DNA of 48,702 nucleotides from Hyphomonadaceae bacterium. GTDB lineage: Bacteria > Pseudomonadota > Alphaproteobacteria > Caulobacterales > Hyphomonadaceae. Below, one piece after another: positions 8,403 through 18,416 of the stretch (position 1 is the first letter of the stretch; every line of letters begins with the position of its first letter). The stretch spans positions 1 through 48,702 of the forward strand of contig JAOATF010000116.1 of assembly GCA_030158285.1 (NCBI GenBank), given 5' to 3'. Position numbers and translations under genes: made by a program. The notes below the pieces were generated by a model. That model saw only the letters and a list, made by a program, of their open reading frames with translations, searched no databases and was not told the DNA's origin.

Positions 8403-9773
8403 ATGCTGTCAGTGCTCGAACTCTTCCGCGTCGGGCTCGGGCCGTCTTCGTCGCACACTGTTGGCCCGATCCGCATTGCGCGCCGGTTCCTGGTCGAGCT
8501 TGAGACTGCAGGGCGGCTGGAGGCGGTCCACCGCGTCCATGTGGAACTGCAGGGCTCGCTGGCTTTGACCGGGGCAGGGCACGGAACACCCGGCGCCGTC
8601 ATCCTCGGCCTCCTGGGCTTCGAGCCCGAAACCATCAACCCGGATGAGGCCGCGCCGGCCATGCAGCGCGTGACGTCCATGCAGGAACTTCACCTGCTCG
8701 GCAAGCATCGCATCGCATTCACGCCCCGCAAGGATATCGATCTCGCAACCACGATCATTCCCGAGCGCCATCCCAACGGCATGAAGCTCACAGCGTTCGA
8801 TGCCTCTGGCGCCGTGCTGGCCGACATCACCTATTTCTCCATCGGCGGCGGGTTCATCGTGTCAGCCGAAGAACTCGATGCCGCGCCCACGCTAGCGCCG
8901 GGCGCCGACACGGTACCGCTTCCGTTTGGCTCGGCGGCAGAGTTGCTGGCCCTGTGCTCTAGCCATTCGCTCACGATCGAAGAGGTCATGTGGCGCAACG
9001 AGGATGCGATGCGGCCACATGCAGAAACCGCAGCCTATCTGACGCGGATCTTCGACGTGATGATGGCCTGCATCGATCGCGGCCTCGTGCAGGACGGCAT
9101 GCTGCCCGGGTCACTCAAGGTCACGCGCCGCGCGCCCGCCCTGTGGCGAAAGCTGTCCGCGACGCCGCTGGCGAACGAGCAGGAGCGCCTGTTCGACTGG
9201 CTCAACACCTATGCGATGGCCGTGAACGAGGAGAACGCAGCCGGTGGCCGCGTGGTGACCGCACCGACCAATGGCGCCGCCGGCATCATCCCGGCCGTGC
9301 TGCGCCACTATTGCGCGTCACTCTCCAACAAGGAGGAGGCGAGCCTGCGCTTCCTGCTCACCGCCGGCGCCATCGGCATCCTCTACAAGCAACGTGCCTC
9401 CATTTCGGGCGCGGAGATGGGATGTCAGGGCGAAGTCGGCGTCGCCTGCTCGATGGCAGCGGCGGGTCTCGCCGCTGTCTGGGGCGCGACCCCGCTTCAG
9501 GTCACCATCGCGGCGGAGATCGCGATGGAGCACAATCTCGGCCTGACCTGCGATCCGGTCGGCGGCCTCGTGCAGATCCCCTGCATCGAGCGGAACGCGA
9601 TCGGCTCCGTGAAGGCCGTCAACGCCGCGCGCCTCGCGCTGCACTCGGACGGCCCCATGCGCGTCAGCCTCGACGACGTCATCGAGACCATGCGCCAGAC
9701 CGGCGTCGACATGTCCTCCAAGTATAAAGAGACCAGCCAGGGCGGCCTCGCCGTCAACGTCGTGGCCTGCTGA
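8403..9773 (+). CDS. sdaA: L-serine ammonia-lyase, iron-sulfur dependent
   Basis: Converts L-serine to pyruvate and ammonia using a 4Fe-4S cluster. The 456-residue protein starts with the family hallmark [17 protein letters not shown] and has the alpha-domain motifs [26 protein letters not shown] and [14 protein letters not shown]. The last two hold the cluster-ligand cysteines. Beta and alpha domains are fused in one chain of the usual length. The ATG at 8403 is chosen because the conserved N-terminus begins there and AAGG precedes it; the reading frame is open upstream to 8082 without family similarity. It is a single gene between divergent and co-directional neighbours of unrelated function. 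Confidence 0.95.
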   Translation: MLSVLELFRVGLGPSSSHTVGPIRIARRFLVELETAGRLEAVHRVHVELQGSLALTGAGHGTPGAVILGLLGFEPETINPDEAAPAMQRVTSMQELHLLGKHRIAFTPRKDIDLATTIIPERHPNGMKLTAFDASGAVLADITYFSIGGGFIVSAEELDAAPTLAPGADTVPLPFGSAAELLALCSSHSLTIEEVMWRNEDAMRPHAETAAYLTRIFDVMMACIDRGLVQDGMLPGSLKVTRRAPALWRKLSATPLANEQERLFDWLNTYAMAVNEENAAGGRVVTAPTNGAAGIIPAVLRHYCASLSNKEEASLRFLLTAGAIGILYKQRASISGAEMGCQGEVGVACSMAAAGLAAVWGATPLQVTIAAEIAMEHNLGLTCDPVGGLVQIPCIERNAIGSVKAVNAARLALHSDGPMRVSLDDVIETMRQTGVDMSSKYKETSQGGLAVNVVAC

Positions 9774-9815
9774 GCTTTCCCTCGCGTCGCATGACGGCAA
9801 CACGCTGCTGGCAAT

Positions 9816-9830
9816 TGAGAATGATTTTCA
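9816..9830. promoter_or_regulatory. Fur box upstream of siderophore receptor
   Basis: TGAGAATGATTTTCA fits the 7-1-7 Fur consensus TGATAATNATTATCA with one mismatch per half-site, and is a near-perfect inverted repeat. It lies 68 bases before the receptor start codon, where ferric uptake repressors bind. Iron repression of the receptor, and by read-through of piuC, is inferred. Confidence 0.7.
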
Positions 9831-9897
9831 GAAAGTGACTTGCATTCGCAACTAGATGTCGCCATACGACTGCAACGCATTCGCATGGGACTGGAAA

Positions 9898-12249
9898 ATG
9901 GACCGCACTATCAAGGGTAAAGCTGTTGCCGGTGTGCGCAGCCTCGCAAAGTCCGCGATTCAAGGCGCAAGCCTCGTCGGCGCAACCAGCCTGGCCTTCG
10001 CCGCGCTCTCGCCGGCGCTGGCCCAGACCGACACCAAACCGGCCCAGAAAACCAATGAGGTCGTGATCACCGACCAGCACGAGCAAGAGGCCCAGTCCTC
10101 CAAGCATACCGCTCCGCTGGCCGACACGCCGAAGTCTATTACGGTCATCCCGGCTGAAGTGATCCAGGCGACCGGCGCGGTCTCGCTGACCGACGCGCTC
10201 CGTACGATCCCGGGCATCACCATGGGTTCGGGCGAGGGCGGCATCAGCGCCGGCGACCGTCCGTTCATCCGTGGTGTCGACAGCACGAACGACGTGTTCA
10301 TCGACGGCGTGCGCGATGCCGGCGTGACCAGCCGTGAAGTTTTCAACCTCCAGCAGGTGGAAGTCTCGCGCGGTCCCGGCGGCGCCTTCACGGGCCGCGG
10401 CGCCACGGGCGGCAGCCTCAATCTCGTGACCAAGACGCCGCAAGCCGACACGTTCTACGCTGGCAGCGTCGCGCTCGGCACGGACAATACGCAGCGGATC
10501 ACCGCCGACATCAACATTGCGCTGGGTGACACGGCCGCGTTCCGCGTCAATGCCATGAGCCACGAGGCCGACGTCGCTGGCCGCGATTTCGTGACCGTCA
10601 GCCGCAAAGGCATCGCTCCCTCGCTCGCCTTCGGCATCGGCACCAATACGCGCACGACGGTGAGCTACTATCATCTCGAAGCTGACGACATGCCTGACTA
10701 TGGCATCCCGTATCTGCGTCAGCCGGCCGTGATCGATCCGGTCTACGGCAGCATCGTGTTTGCGACGCCGATTACCGGCCATGACGAAGACTTCTACGGC
10801 CTGCTGAACCGCGACTTCCGTCGCCAGGAGACGGACACCGGCACGATCCGCGTCGAACATGATTTCGGCGATAACCTGACGCTGTCGAACGTCACCCGCT
10901 ACGGCGAAACCAGCAACCAGCAGGTCGTCACCAACCCGGACGACAGCCGTGGCAACGTCGTCAACGGCTACGTCCTCCGCAACACCAAGAACCGTGGTCT
11001 CGACCTCACCACCATCGCCAACGTCACGGACCTGCGCGGTGAGATCGATCTGGCCGGCATGAAGCACAGCTTCGACATCGGCATGGAAATCAGCAAGGAA
11101 CAGAGCCACAGTCAGGGTTATTACGTGACCGGCCCGAACCTGCCGGCGCAACCGGGCTTTCTCGCCGGCGCCGGCACGAACGTCACGGTTGGCACGGCCT
11201 GCTCAAACCCCGCGCTTACAGGCGCTCCGAGCGCGTACAACTGCACGACGCTCAACAACCCGAACGCCAGCGACCCGTGGGTCGGCAACGTCACGCGCGC
11301 GCTGGGCTATACCGACACGACGACCGAAGTGTTCGGCCTCTACGCCTTCGACACGATCGAGTTCAACCCGCAATGGTCGCTGAACGTCGGCGTGCGTTAT
11401 GACGACTACTCGACCAAGCAGAAGGGCCTGACCGCAACGGCATCGGCAGTCGCGCCATTCTACACCACGTCGATTCCGGTTCCGCTCTCGCGCGCCGATG
11501 AATTCGTCAACTACCAGCTCGGCCTCGTCTACAAGCCTGTCGAAGCTGGCACGTTCTACATCTCCACCGGCACATCGACGAACCCATCGGGCGAGGGCGC
11601 GGGTGAAACCACCACGCTGTCGACCGCGCTGCAGATCCTCGAGCCGGAAGAGAACAAGAGCTACGAAGCCGGCGTGAAGTGGGAGTTCTTCGGCGGCAAC
11701 CTGCTGACCACTGCTGCGGTGTTCCGTACCGAGAAGGCCAACGCGCGCGTCACCGATGCGCTCGGCGTCCTCAGCACGGTGGGCGACCAGGAGATCAACG
11801 GCGTCGAGCTGACGGCCTCCGGCGAACTCTCGCCCGGCTGGTTCATCTTCGGCGGCTACACCCATCTCGAAAGCGAGATCACGGATGCTGGCTTCCAGCT
11901 GGTCGGCGCGGTGCTCGTCCCGTCCGCTTCGACCGGCAAAGAGTTTCCCAACACGCCAAAAGATGCGCTGAGCCTGTGGTCCAACTACGACATCACGCCC
12001 CAGATCACGATCGGTGGCGGCGCGTCCTACATGTCGTCCCGCTTCGGCGATGCGACCAACCGCATCTCGATCCCGTCCTACTGGCGCTATGACGCGGTGG
12101 CGACCTACACCTTCAGCGACAACCTGAACATGCAGCTCAACCTCAACAACATCACGGATGAGCGGTATGTCACCAACCCGTACACCAGCCACATGGCGCA
12201 GATCGCCGCCGGCCGCTCGGCGCTGGTGACGCTTAACGTCAAGTACTGA
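9898..12249 (+). CDS. TonB-dependent catecholate siderophore receptor (Fiu-like)
   Basis: An outer-membrane ferric-siderophore transporter of 783 residues. After a long signal peptide ending ALAQ comes a plug domain ([56 protein letters not shown]) and then a 22-strand-type barrel ending in an aromatic-containing strand (VTLNVKY). The plug motifs are those of the Fiu/BfrD siderophore group. The ATG at 9898 is used because GGGACTGGAAA precedes it; an ATG at 9856 lacks a ribosome site. A Fur box lies upstream. A strong terminator and a PiuC-type oxygenase gene follow directly, the common Fiu-PiuC pairing. The exact siderophore is not determinable. Confidence 0.92.
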   Translation: MDRTIKGKAVAGVRSLAKSAIQGASLVGATSLAFAALSPALAQTDTKPAQKTNEVVITDQHEQEAQSSKHTAPLADTPKSITVIPAEVIQATGAVSLTDALRTIPGITMGSGEGGISAGDRPFIRGVDSTNDVFIDGVRDAGVTSREVFNLQQVEVSRGPGGAFTGRGATGGSLNLVTKTPQADTFYAGSVALGTDNTQRITADINIALGDTAAFRVNAMSHEADVAGRDFVTVSRKGIAPSLAFGIGTNTRTTVSYYHLEADDMPDYGIPYLRQPAVIDPVYGSIVFATPITGHDEDFYGLLNRDFRRQETDTGTIRVEHDFGDNLTLSNVTRYGETSNQQVVTNPDDSRGNVVNGYVLRNTKNRGLDLTTIANVTDLRGEIDLAGMKHSFDIGMEISKEQSHSQGYYVTGPNLPAQPGFLAGAGTNVTVGTACSNPALTGAPSAYNCTTLNNPNASDPWVGNVTRALGYTDTTTEVFGLYAFDTIEFNPQWSLNVGVRYDDYSTKQKGLTATASAVAPFYTTSIPVPLSRADEFVNYQLGLVYKPVEAGTFYISTGTSTNPSGEGAGETTTLSTALQILEPEENKSYEAGVKWEFFGGNLLTTAAVFRTEKANARVTDALGVLSTVGDQEINGVELTASGELSPGWFIFGGYTHLESEITDAGFQLVGAVLVPSASTGKEFPNTPKDALSLWSNYDITPQITIGGGASYMSSRFGDATNRISIPSYWRYDAVATYTFSDNLNMQLNLNNITDERYVTNPYTSHMAQIAAGRSALVTLNVKY

Positions 12250-12269
12250 ACCGTGTAAGACGAACGGCG

Positions 12270-12300
12270 AGCCCTGCCTGCTTCAGCAGGCAGGGCTTTC
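12270..12300 (+). terminator. Strong intrinsic terminator after the siderophore receptor gene
   Basis: 12271-12281 pairs perfectly with 12286-12296 (11 pairs, TTCA loop), followed by TTTCG. It sits 20 bases before the piuC start codon, so piuC needs read-through or a promoter within the receptor gene. Confidence 0.8.
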
Positions 12301-12319
12301 GCGTTCAAGGGGCCACGAC

Positions 12320-13003
12320 ATGTTGCTGTCGATACCGTCAGTCCTCTCGAAGCAGGCCGTGGCCGACATGCGCGCAGCGATCGACGCGGCCGGCTGGGTG
12401 GACGGCAATGTCACCTCCGGCAAGCAGTCGGCGCTGGCCAAGCGCAACCTCCAGCTGCCGGAAGATTCGCCTGTCGCCCGCAAGGCCGGCGACCAGATCC
12501 TCGATGCGCTGGAAAGGACGCCGCTGTTCGTCGCCGCCGCGCTGCCGCTGAAAGTGTTTCCGCCGCTGTTCAACCGCTATGGCGAGGGCAACAGCTTCGG
12601 CATGCATGTCGACAACGCCTTGCGCGTCCGCCGTGACAATGGTTTCCGCATCCGCACCGACCTCTCCGCCACGCTCTTCCTGTCCGAGCCAGACGAATAC
12701 GATGGCGGCGAGCTGATCATCGAGGACAATTACGGCGCCCACGCCGTGAAGCTGAATGCCGGCGACATGGTGCTCTATCCGGCATCAAGCCTGCATCGCG
12801 TCGAGCCGATCACGCGGGGCGCGCGAACCTCCAGCTTCTTCTGGATCCAGTCCATGATCCGCGAAGACGCGAAACGCACGCTGCTGTTTGACATGGACAT
12901 GTCCATCCAGTCGCTGGCGGCTGAGCTGGGGCATGGCCACGCGCAGGTGATCGCGCTGACGGGCGCGTATCACAACCTCCTGCGCATGTGGATCGACCTC
13001 TGA
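12320..13003 (+). CDS. piuC: Fe(II)/2-oxoglutarate-dependent PKHD-type hydroxylase
   Basis: A 227-residue cytoplasmic oxygenase of the PiuC/YbiX family, found beside Fiu/PiuA-type receptors and thought to help process imported siderophores or iron. The iron ligands are visible as the HVD of GMHVDNAL and the His of SSLHRVEPI, followed by TRGAR, whose Arg binds 2-oxoglutarate. The double-stranded beta-helix core is about residues 80-185 and a helical C-terminus follows. Length is as expected. It lies 70 bases after the receptor, with a terminator in between. Iron regulation is inferred from the neighbour, and the substrate is not established. Confidence 0.92.
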   Translation: MLLSIPSVLSKQAVADMRAAIDAAGWVDGNVTSGKQSALAKRNLQLPEDSPVARKAGDQILDALERTPLFVAAALPLKVFPPLFNRYGEGNSFGMHVDNALRVRRDNGFRIRTDLSATLFLSEPDEYDGGELIIEDNYGAHAVKLNAGDMVLYPASSLHRVEPITRGARTSSFFWIQSMIREDAKRTLLFDMDMSIQSLAAELGHGHAQVIALTGAYHNLLRMWIDL

Positions 13004-13060
13004 ACTCGGCCAGGAGTTTGGCCGTCAGTTTGGCGACGTCTCTTCTGCAAGGATCGCCGT

Positions 13061-14080
13061 CTACGGCGCTTCCACCACAGCTCCCGCACGCGCCGCGTAG
13101 TTACGCACAAACACCGGTGCATCCACCCGGCCAGAGGGCAGGTGAACGACCGACCCCGGCCCAACCCCCGTCACCTTCACGCGCGGCGCATCCAGCGGCC
13201 CACGCGCCGTGATGCCTCGCAGGCCCGATCCATCGACAATCCAGGCATACCCATCCGGCTCAGTGGCGTAGATGGATCCGGATCCATCGGGTTCGACAGC
13301 CAGCGCCGCGCTTTCATCGACGCCAACGCCAATCATGGCAGGCTGGTCTGCAGCGCGATCCGTCTGTCCCTTGGCAAGGAAAGCAAACAGGCGGCCCAGC
13401 CGCGCGCGCTCCTTGAAATGGCTGTCCGTGATCACACCTTTGAGGAGCGACAGCTCAAGGAAATCGCCCTCGATCGTGTTCGCCGGGCCAAGTGGATCAG
13501 CCAGCGCCTCTGGGCTCTTGATGCTGCCATCGTCCATCGCGCCGTAGAGTTTTTCGCCGAGGATCGCGAGGCCCGCGCTGGTGCCGGCCAGCGGTTTGCC
13601 CGCCGCGACATGTGCGTTGATGATGTCTTCTACGGGCGTACCCCGCCAGTAGCGGACATAGCGCGCCTGGTCGCCGCCCGCGATGAAAATGCCGTCCGCC
13701 TTCTTCATGCGGTCGAGGATCTTCTTGTCGGTCGCCTGGCTGCGGTCGTGAAACACAAAAATCTCGGCCGACTGGATGCCGCCGATCTCGTGATAGAACT
13801 CCTGGCCGATTTCCTCGCCATAGGACGCGCTGATCACCACGATGTGGCCCTTGCCGGCTTTGCCGAAGAACCATTTCATCGAGTCGATGTTACGATCGCC
13901 GCCGCCCATCAGCAGCAGACCGCCGGATACCTTTCCGGGTGTGGATGAATTCAGTCTGCCGAATGCGTAGTGCTCGTAAGGCTGCACACTCGCCTGTTGC
14001 GCGACTGCCGCCGTCAACGAAACTGTGATCAGAGTCATCAACAGAAAGGCGGCTCGCGCGAGCACGTGCTGCATTCGCAT
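13061..14080 (-). CDS. Exported cyanophycinase-like serine peptidase (S51 family)
   Basis: A 339-residue protein with a signal peptide (hydrophobic core, then AVAQQ). It has S51-family motifs: GGLLLMGGGD, GIFIAGGDQ, the nucleophile elbow GTSAGLAIL and a His in TDSHFKER. Cyanophycinases cleave beta-Asp-Arg dipeptides from cyanophycin, and exported members occur in bacteria that feed on extracellular polymer. The residues after the core (about 250 on) form a small beta-rich tail common in exported members. The start at 14080 has AAGGGAAG upstream. It is divergent from a TonB receptor gene across 178 bases, which suggests a shared nutrient module. The true substrate could be another beta-aspartyl or alpha peptide. 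Confidence 0.85.
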   Translation of the reverse strand: MRMQHVLARAAFLLMTLITVSLTAAVAQQASVQPYEHYAFGRLNSSTPGKVSGGLLLMGGGDRNIDSMKWFFGKAGKGHIVVISASYGEEIGQEFYHEIGGIQSAEIFVFHDRSQATDKKILDRMKKADGIFIAGGDQARYVRYWRGTPVEDIINAHVAAGKPLAGTSAGLAILGEKLYGAMDDGSIKSPEALADPLGPANTIEGDFLELSLLKGVITDSHFKERARLGRLFAFLAKGQTDRAADQPAMIGVGVDESAALAVEPDGSGSIYATEPDGYAWIVDGSGLRGITARGPLDAPRVKVTGVGPGSVVHLPSGRVDAPVFVRNYAARAGAVVEAP

Positions 14081-14258
14081 TGTCTTCCCTTTGGTCCGAC
14101 ATGGCGGCGACTCTACTTGCCACCGAAAAATCTTGCAGCGCACCGTTCCACGTTGTCATGCCGATTGAAACGGTCCGGAATTTCTGATCGTGTCGTCAGG
14201 AAATGATCAAGCGCGATATCGCATATTGATCTGTGTAGAGAAGATACAGGGACGCATC

Positions 14259-17042
14259 ATGACGGGCTTTGGGAAGCAGTCACTTCGTATACTGCTGGCG
14301 CTGGGCGTCTGCTTGCCGGCGCTCGCCGCGCCCGCCTTCGCGCAGGAAACTGCGGCGGCGGATAGCGACAAGGTCGTTATCACCGGCTCGCGCATTCCCA
14401 CGATCAACGACGAAGGCCCATCGGCCGTCACGGTTGTCGATTCGGATGCAATCCGGGCGAACGGCTTTGCCAGCGTTCCGGATCTGCTGGCCTCGATCAC
14501 CCAGAACAGCGGCGAAACGCAAAGCCCGCAGTCTGGCAGCAGCGCGGACTTCACGCCCGGCGCCCAGCAGGTCGATCTTCGTGGCCTTGGCCCCAACCAC
14601 ACGCTGGTGCTGGTCAACGGCCGGCGCATCGCCGACTTCCCGCTGCCCTATATCGGCCGCAGCAACTTTACCGACATTTCGAACATACCCGTCGGCCTGA
14701 TCGACCGCGTGGAAATCCTCAGCGGCGCGGCCTCGGCCATCTACGGTTCGGACGCCATCGCGGGCGTGGTCAACTTCAAGATGAAGGACCAGATCGACGG
14801 TATCACGCTGGACTATCGCCATGGCATCAACGATCGTGGCGGCGGCGAGTCCCAGCGTCTCACGGTGACCGGTGGTTGGTCACAGGACAATTTCCGTATC
14901 GCCGGCGGCGTTGAACTGATGAACCAGCGCCCGCTGTGGGCCTATGATCGCGACATCCAGGACAGCACGGCCGACAGCCCGGGCAGTACGATCGCCCGCC
15001 GCACCTTCCTGCGCTACAGCATCGAGAACGACGAATATATTGATCCGGGCGCCGCGACCTGCAACGCCCTGTCCAATCTCAACGGCGGCACGACGTTCTA
15101 CGCGTCGCGTCCGCGGTTCGGTCCGATCGATCCGGATACCGGTGACTTTGGCCCCGGCTTCTACTGCGGCAGCCGCGAGTCGATCGCGTACGGAACCATC
15201 GTGTCCGGCCGCAAGGGCTTCAACGGCTTCGGCACGATGTCCTACGACGTGAACAACAACATGGAGCTGTTCGCCGACTTCCAGCTGGGCGTCAGCAACG
15301 TCAAGCTGATGTACGATGTGACCAGTTGGGCCTTCGAAGCGTCCTCCAGCAGCTCGGACAACAGCTTCTTCAACGCGTTCGACGGTACTATCGACGACTG
15401 GTCGCGCCAGTTCACGCCGGAAGAAACCGGTGGTCTCGAAATGCAGCGCAGCAAGCAGACAACGTACAGCATTACGCCCGGCGTCCGCGGCAATTTTGAA
15501 GGCGGCTGGGAGTACGAGGCATCGCTGAACTACAGCCGCTACGAGTCGGTTGTCCGCTGGCCGCAGATCATCAACAGCCGCGCGGTCGCGCATTACCTCG
15601 GGCCACAGCTCGGTGTGGATGGGGCGAGCGGTTATCCGATCTTCAACGCAAACCCGGCGCGTCTCTACACACCGCTGACCCGCGCCGAGTATGAGAACAT
15701 CTCCGCCGACACGGTTTACAATCCGGAAAGCTGGACCAGCAATTTGCAGGCGACGCTGACGAACACCGAACTGTTCCAGCTCCCGGCTGGTCCTGTCGGC
15801 TTCGCGGCGGTGGCCGAGTATGGCGAGCAGGGCTACGACCTGAAGCCGGATCCGCTGGCGCTGACGGACTACTACTACAGCTGGAAGGACAGCGATGGCA
15901 AAGGCGACCGCAAGCACGGGGCCGTTGGCGCCGAGGCGCGTATTCCGATCCTCGACATGCTGACCGCGACGGTGGCCGGCCGCTATGACCGCTTCGACTT
16001 TGCCGGCCGCAGCGTCGACAAGTTCACCTACAATGGCGGCCTCGAACTGCGCCCGACCGACAGCCTGTTGGTCCGTGCGTCCTACGGCACCGCGTTCCGC
16101 GCGCCGGACCTGCACTACGTCTTCACCGGCCCCGGCAACATCCAGAGCGGCGTGAATGACTACTATCTCTGCCGCACCGAAGAGCCAGCTGAAGACATCA
16201 GCGATTGCAGCTACTCCGGCACGGGCATCGTGGTGAGCCGTAATGGCAACCGCGATCTCAATGCCGAGACGGGCAAGACGTTCACGGCTGGCGTCGTGTA
16301 CTCGCCGGTGGATGAGTGGCAGTTCTCGGTCGACTATTTCCGCGTGAAGCTGAACGATCAGGTCGCCGACCTGAGCACGGATCAGGTGGCGCGCGACGAA
16401 GCCGACTGCCGTATCGGGCAGACCCCGAACGGCACGCCGGTCGACATCACCTCGCCGACCTGCGTGAACGCGATTTCCCGTGTGCGTCGTTTCGCGACAG
16501 GCGGTCTCGCCGGCCAGATCGAGTCGATCAGCGTCAATCCGATCAACATTGCCAGCGAAGAGACCAGCGGCATCGACTTTGCGCTCCGTGGCTCCGTCCC
16601 GACGGACTTCGGGACGTTCAACCTGTCGCTTGGCCATAGCCACGTGCTGGATCACGACTTCCAGCAATTCCCGGGCGATCCGACCCTCGACAAGCTGGCG
16701 GTCGATAGCGGCTTCTACCTGCCACGCGACAAGTCCAACGCCAGCGTCGGCTGGCAGCAGGATAACTTGAAGTTCACGGTATCCGGCACGCGCCTCGGCC
16801 GTCTGCCGAACTTCGATGAAGATGCCTGGGTCGGCTCGAGCGAGCTGTACAATGCAACGCTGCAGTACGATTTCTCGGATCACCTGCGCGCATCGCTGAC
16901 AGTGCGCAACATCTTCGACAAGATGCCCGTCAAGGACAACACCTGGACCAGCTACCCCTACTACAACACCAGCTGGTACGACAGCATTGGCCGCGGCATC
17001 TTCCTGCAGCTGACGTACAAGCTGGGAGGTGAGGGGCTGTAG
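14259..17042 (+). CDS. TonB-dependent receptor, probable peptide or oligomer uptake
   Basis: A 927-residue outer-membrane receptor. Signal peptide ends PAFAQE; the plug has VVITGSRIPT, a TonB-box-like N-terminus, VDLRGLGPNHTLVLVNGRR and VEILSGAASAIYGSDAIAGVVNF; the barrel ends with LQLTYKLGGEGL. VTGSRI plus LVLVNGRR is typical of the large TonB receptors of Caulobacterales and Xanthomonads rather than siderophore receptors. Four or more Cys residues in extracellular loops (about residues 275-310 and 650-720) may pair. The ATG at 14259 is chosen for the AGGGA site and the signal peptide; the frame stays open upstream to 14190. It shares its upstream region with the cyanophycinase-like gene, so uptake of released dipeptides is plausible but unproven. 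Confidence 0.88.
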   Translation: MTGFGKQSLRILLALGVCLPALAAPAFAQETAAADSDKVVITGSRIPTINDEGPSAVTVVDSDAIRANGFASVPDLLASITQNSGETQSPQSGSSADFTPGAQQVDLRGLGPNHTLVLVNGRRIADFPLPYIGRSNFTDISNIPVGLIDRVEILSGAASAIYGSDAIAGVVNFKMKDQIDGITLDYRHGINDRGGGESQRLTVTGGWSQDNFRIAGGVELMNQRPLWAYDRDIQDSTADSPGSTIARRTFLRYSIENDEYIDPGAATCNALSNLNGGTTFYASRPRFGPIDPDTGDFGPGFYCGSRESIAYGTIVSGRKGFNGFGTMSYDVNNNMELFADFQLGVSNVKLMYDVTSWAFEASSSSSDNSFFNAFDGTIDDWSRQFTPEETGGLEMQRSKQTTYSITPGVRGNFEGGWEYEASLNYSRYESVVRWPQIINSRAVAHYLGPQLGVDGASGYPIFNANPARLYTPLTRAEYENISADTVYNPESWTSNLQATLTNTELFQLPAGPVGFAAVAEYGEQGYDLKPDPLALTDYYYSWKDSDGKGDRKHGAVGAEARIPILDMLTATVAGRYDRFDFAGRSVDKFTYNGGLELRPTDSLLVRASYGTAFRAPDLHYVFTGPGNIQSGVNDYYLCRTEEPAEDISDCSYSGTGIVVSRNGNRDLNAETGKTFTAGVVYSPVDEWQFSVDYFRVKLNDQVADLSTDQVARDEADCRIGQTPNGTPVDITSPTCVNAISRVRRFATGGLAGQIESISVNPINIASEETSGIDFALRGSVPTDFGTFNLSLGHSHVLDHDFQQFPGDPTLDKLAVDSGFYLPRDKSNASVGWQQDNLKFTVSGTRLGRLPNFDEDAWVGSSELYNATLQYDFSDHLRASLTVRNIFDKMPVKDNTWTSYPYYNTSWYDSIGRGIFLQLTYKLGGEGL

Positions 17043-17138
17043 CGGCTGGGCGTGTTTGCCGGTGTGCGGTTGAGCGGCTGGCGCCCGGCGCGGCAGGGGC
17101 TATAGGGTGCGTTCCGAAAAGAATGCAGGGCCCGCCAC

Positions 17139-18305
17139 ATGACCGAACGAAGCAAACTGATCGCCGCAAAGGTCGAGGCATTCGTTCGCGAGGTTGTGAT
17201 TCCCTACGAAAAGGACCCGCGGGTTGAGCCGCATGGCCACGGCCCGCCCGATGAACTGGTCTGGGAGCTGCGGGAACTGGCGCGCAAGGCGGGCGTGCTG
17301 ACGCCACATATCCTGGAAGATGGCTCACACCTGACTCAGCGCGAGACCGCCACGGTGCTGCGCGCCTCCGGCCTGTCGCTGCTGGGCCCGTTGGCCGTCA
17401 ACACGATGGCGCCTGACGAAGGCAACATGTACCTGCTTGGAAAGGTAGGAAGCGCGGAGCAGAAAGCGCGCTTCCTTGATCCGCTGGTGTCTGGCCGCGC
17501 CCGCTCGGCCTTCTTCATGACGGAACCGGCATCCGAGGGTGGGGCGGGGTCCGACCCATCGATGATGCGCACGACCTGCCATCTCGATGGCAATCACTGG
17601 GTGATCAACGGCCGCAAGGCCTTCATCACGGGCGCACAAGGCGCCAAGGTCGGCATCGTCATGGCCAAATCCGACGATGGCGCCTGCATGTTCCTGGTCG
17701 ACCTGCCGGACCCGGCGATCCGGATCGAGCGTCTGCTCGATACGATCGACGCCTCCATGCCCGGCGGCCACGCCGTCGTGACCATCGACAATCTGCGCGT
17801 CAGCGCCGACCAGATGCTCGGCCGCAGCGGCGAGGGCTTCAAGTATGCCCAGATCCGCCTGAGCCCCGCGCGCCTGTCGCATTGCATGCGCTGGCTCGGC
17901 GCTGTGACGCGCGCTCAGGAAATCGCCACCGCCTATGCCTGCACCCGGCACGCTTTCGGCAAGCCGCTGGTCGACCATGAGGGCGTTGGCTTCATGCTGG
18001 CCGAGAACCTGATCGACTTGAAACAGGCGGAGGTGATGATCGACTGGTGCGCTGACGTGCTGGACAGCGGCGCGCTGGGAACGACCGAAAGCTCCATGGC
18101 CAAGGTGGCGGTTAGCGAGGCGCTGATGCGCATCGCGGACCGTAGCGTGCAGGTGATGGGCGGCACGGGCGTGTCGGCCGACACGATGGTCGAACAGGTG
18201 TTCCGCGAAGTCCGCGCCTTCCGGATCTATGACGGCCCGACCGAAGTGCACAAATGGGCGCTCGCCAAGAAGATCAAGCGCGATCACCTGAAGCCCCACG
18301 CCTGA
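17139..18305 (+). CDS. Acyl-CoA dehydrogenase family protein
   Basis: A 388-residue FAD-dependent acyl-CoA dehydrogenase, predicted to introduce an alpha-beta double bond into an acyl-CoA and pass electrons to ETF. Visible motifs are the FAD/substrate segment FFMTEPASEGGAGSDP, WVINGRKAFITGA, the middle-domain RIERLLDTID, YACTRHAFGKPLVDHEG and the C-terminal IADRSVQVMGGTGVSAD. The final part EVHKWALAKKIKR carries a Glu near the usual catalytic-base region. The chain length fits. The AceE-like gene follows 111 bases downstream on the same strand. The acyl-chain preference cannot be read from the sequence. Confidence 0.9.
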   Translation: MTERSKLIAAKVEAFVREVVIPYEKDPRVEPHGHGPPDELVWELRELARKAGVLTPHILEDGSHLTQRETATVLRASGLSLLGPLAVNTMAPDEGNMYLLGKVGSAEQKARFLDPLVSGRARSAFFMTEPASEGGAGSDPSMMRTTCHLDGNHWVINGRKAFITGAQGAKVGIVMAKSDDGACMFLVDLPDPAIRIERLLDTIDASMPGGHAVVTIDNLRVSADQMLGRSGEGFKYAQIRLSPARLSHCMRWLGAVTRAQEIATAYACTRHAFGKPLVDHEGVGFMLAENLIDLKQAEVMIDWCADVLDSGALGTTESSMAKVAVSEALMRIADRSVQVMGGTGVSADTMVEQVFREVRAFRIYDGPTEVHKWALAKKIKRDHLKPHA

Positions 18306-18416
18306 AGGGTGGCTGTAGGGCGGGGCAGGAAATTGTTGCAAGACGGCGATTGTTGTACTCAGGTTGCTTGAGAGCGTGCTCCGCGGAGCAAGTTCTGCTC
18401 CAGCACAGGATTGCCC

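Noticed and set aside
14880-16883. 667-residue minus-strand frame antisense to the TonB receptor
   Set aside because: Composition (Val/Ala/Arg repeats) without motifs; the + strand frame has plug and barrel motifs.
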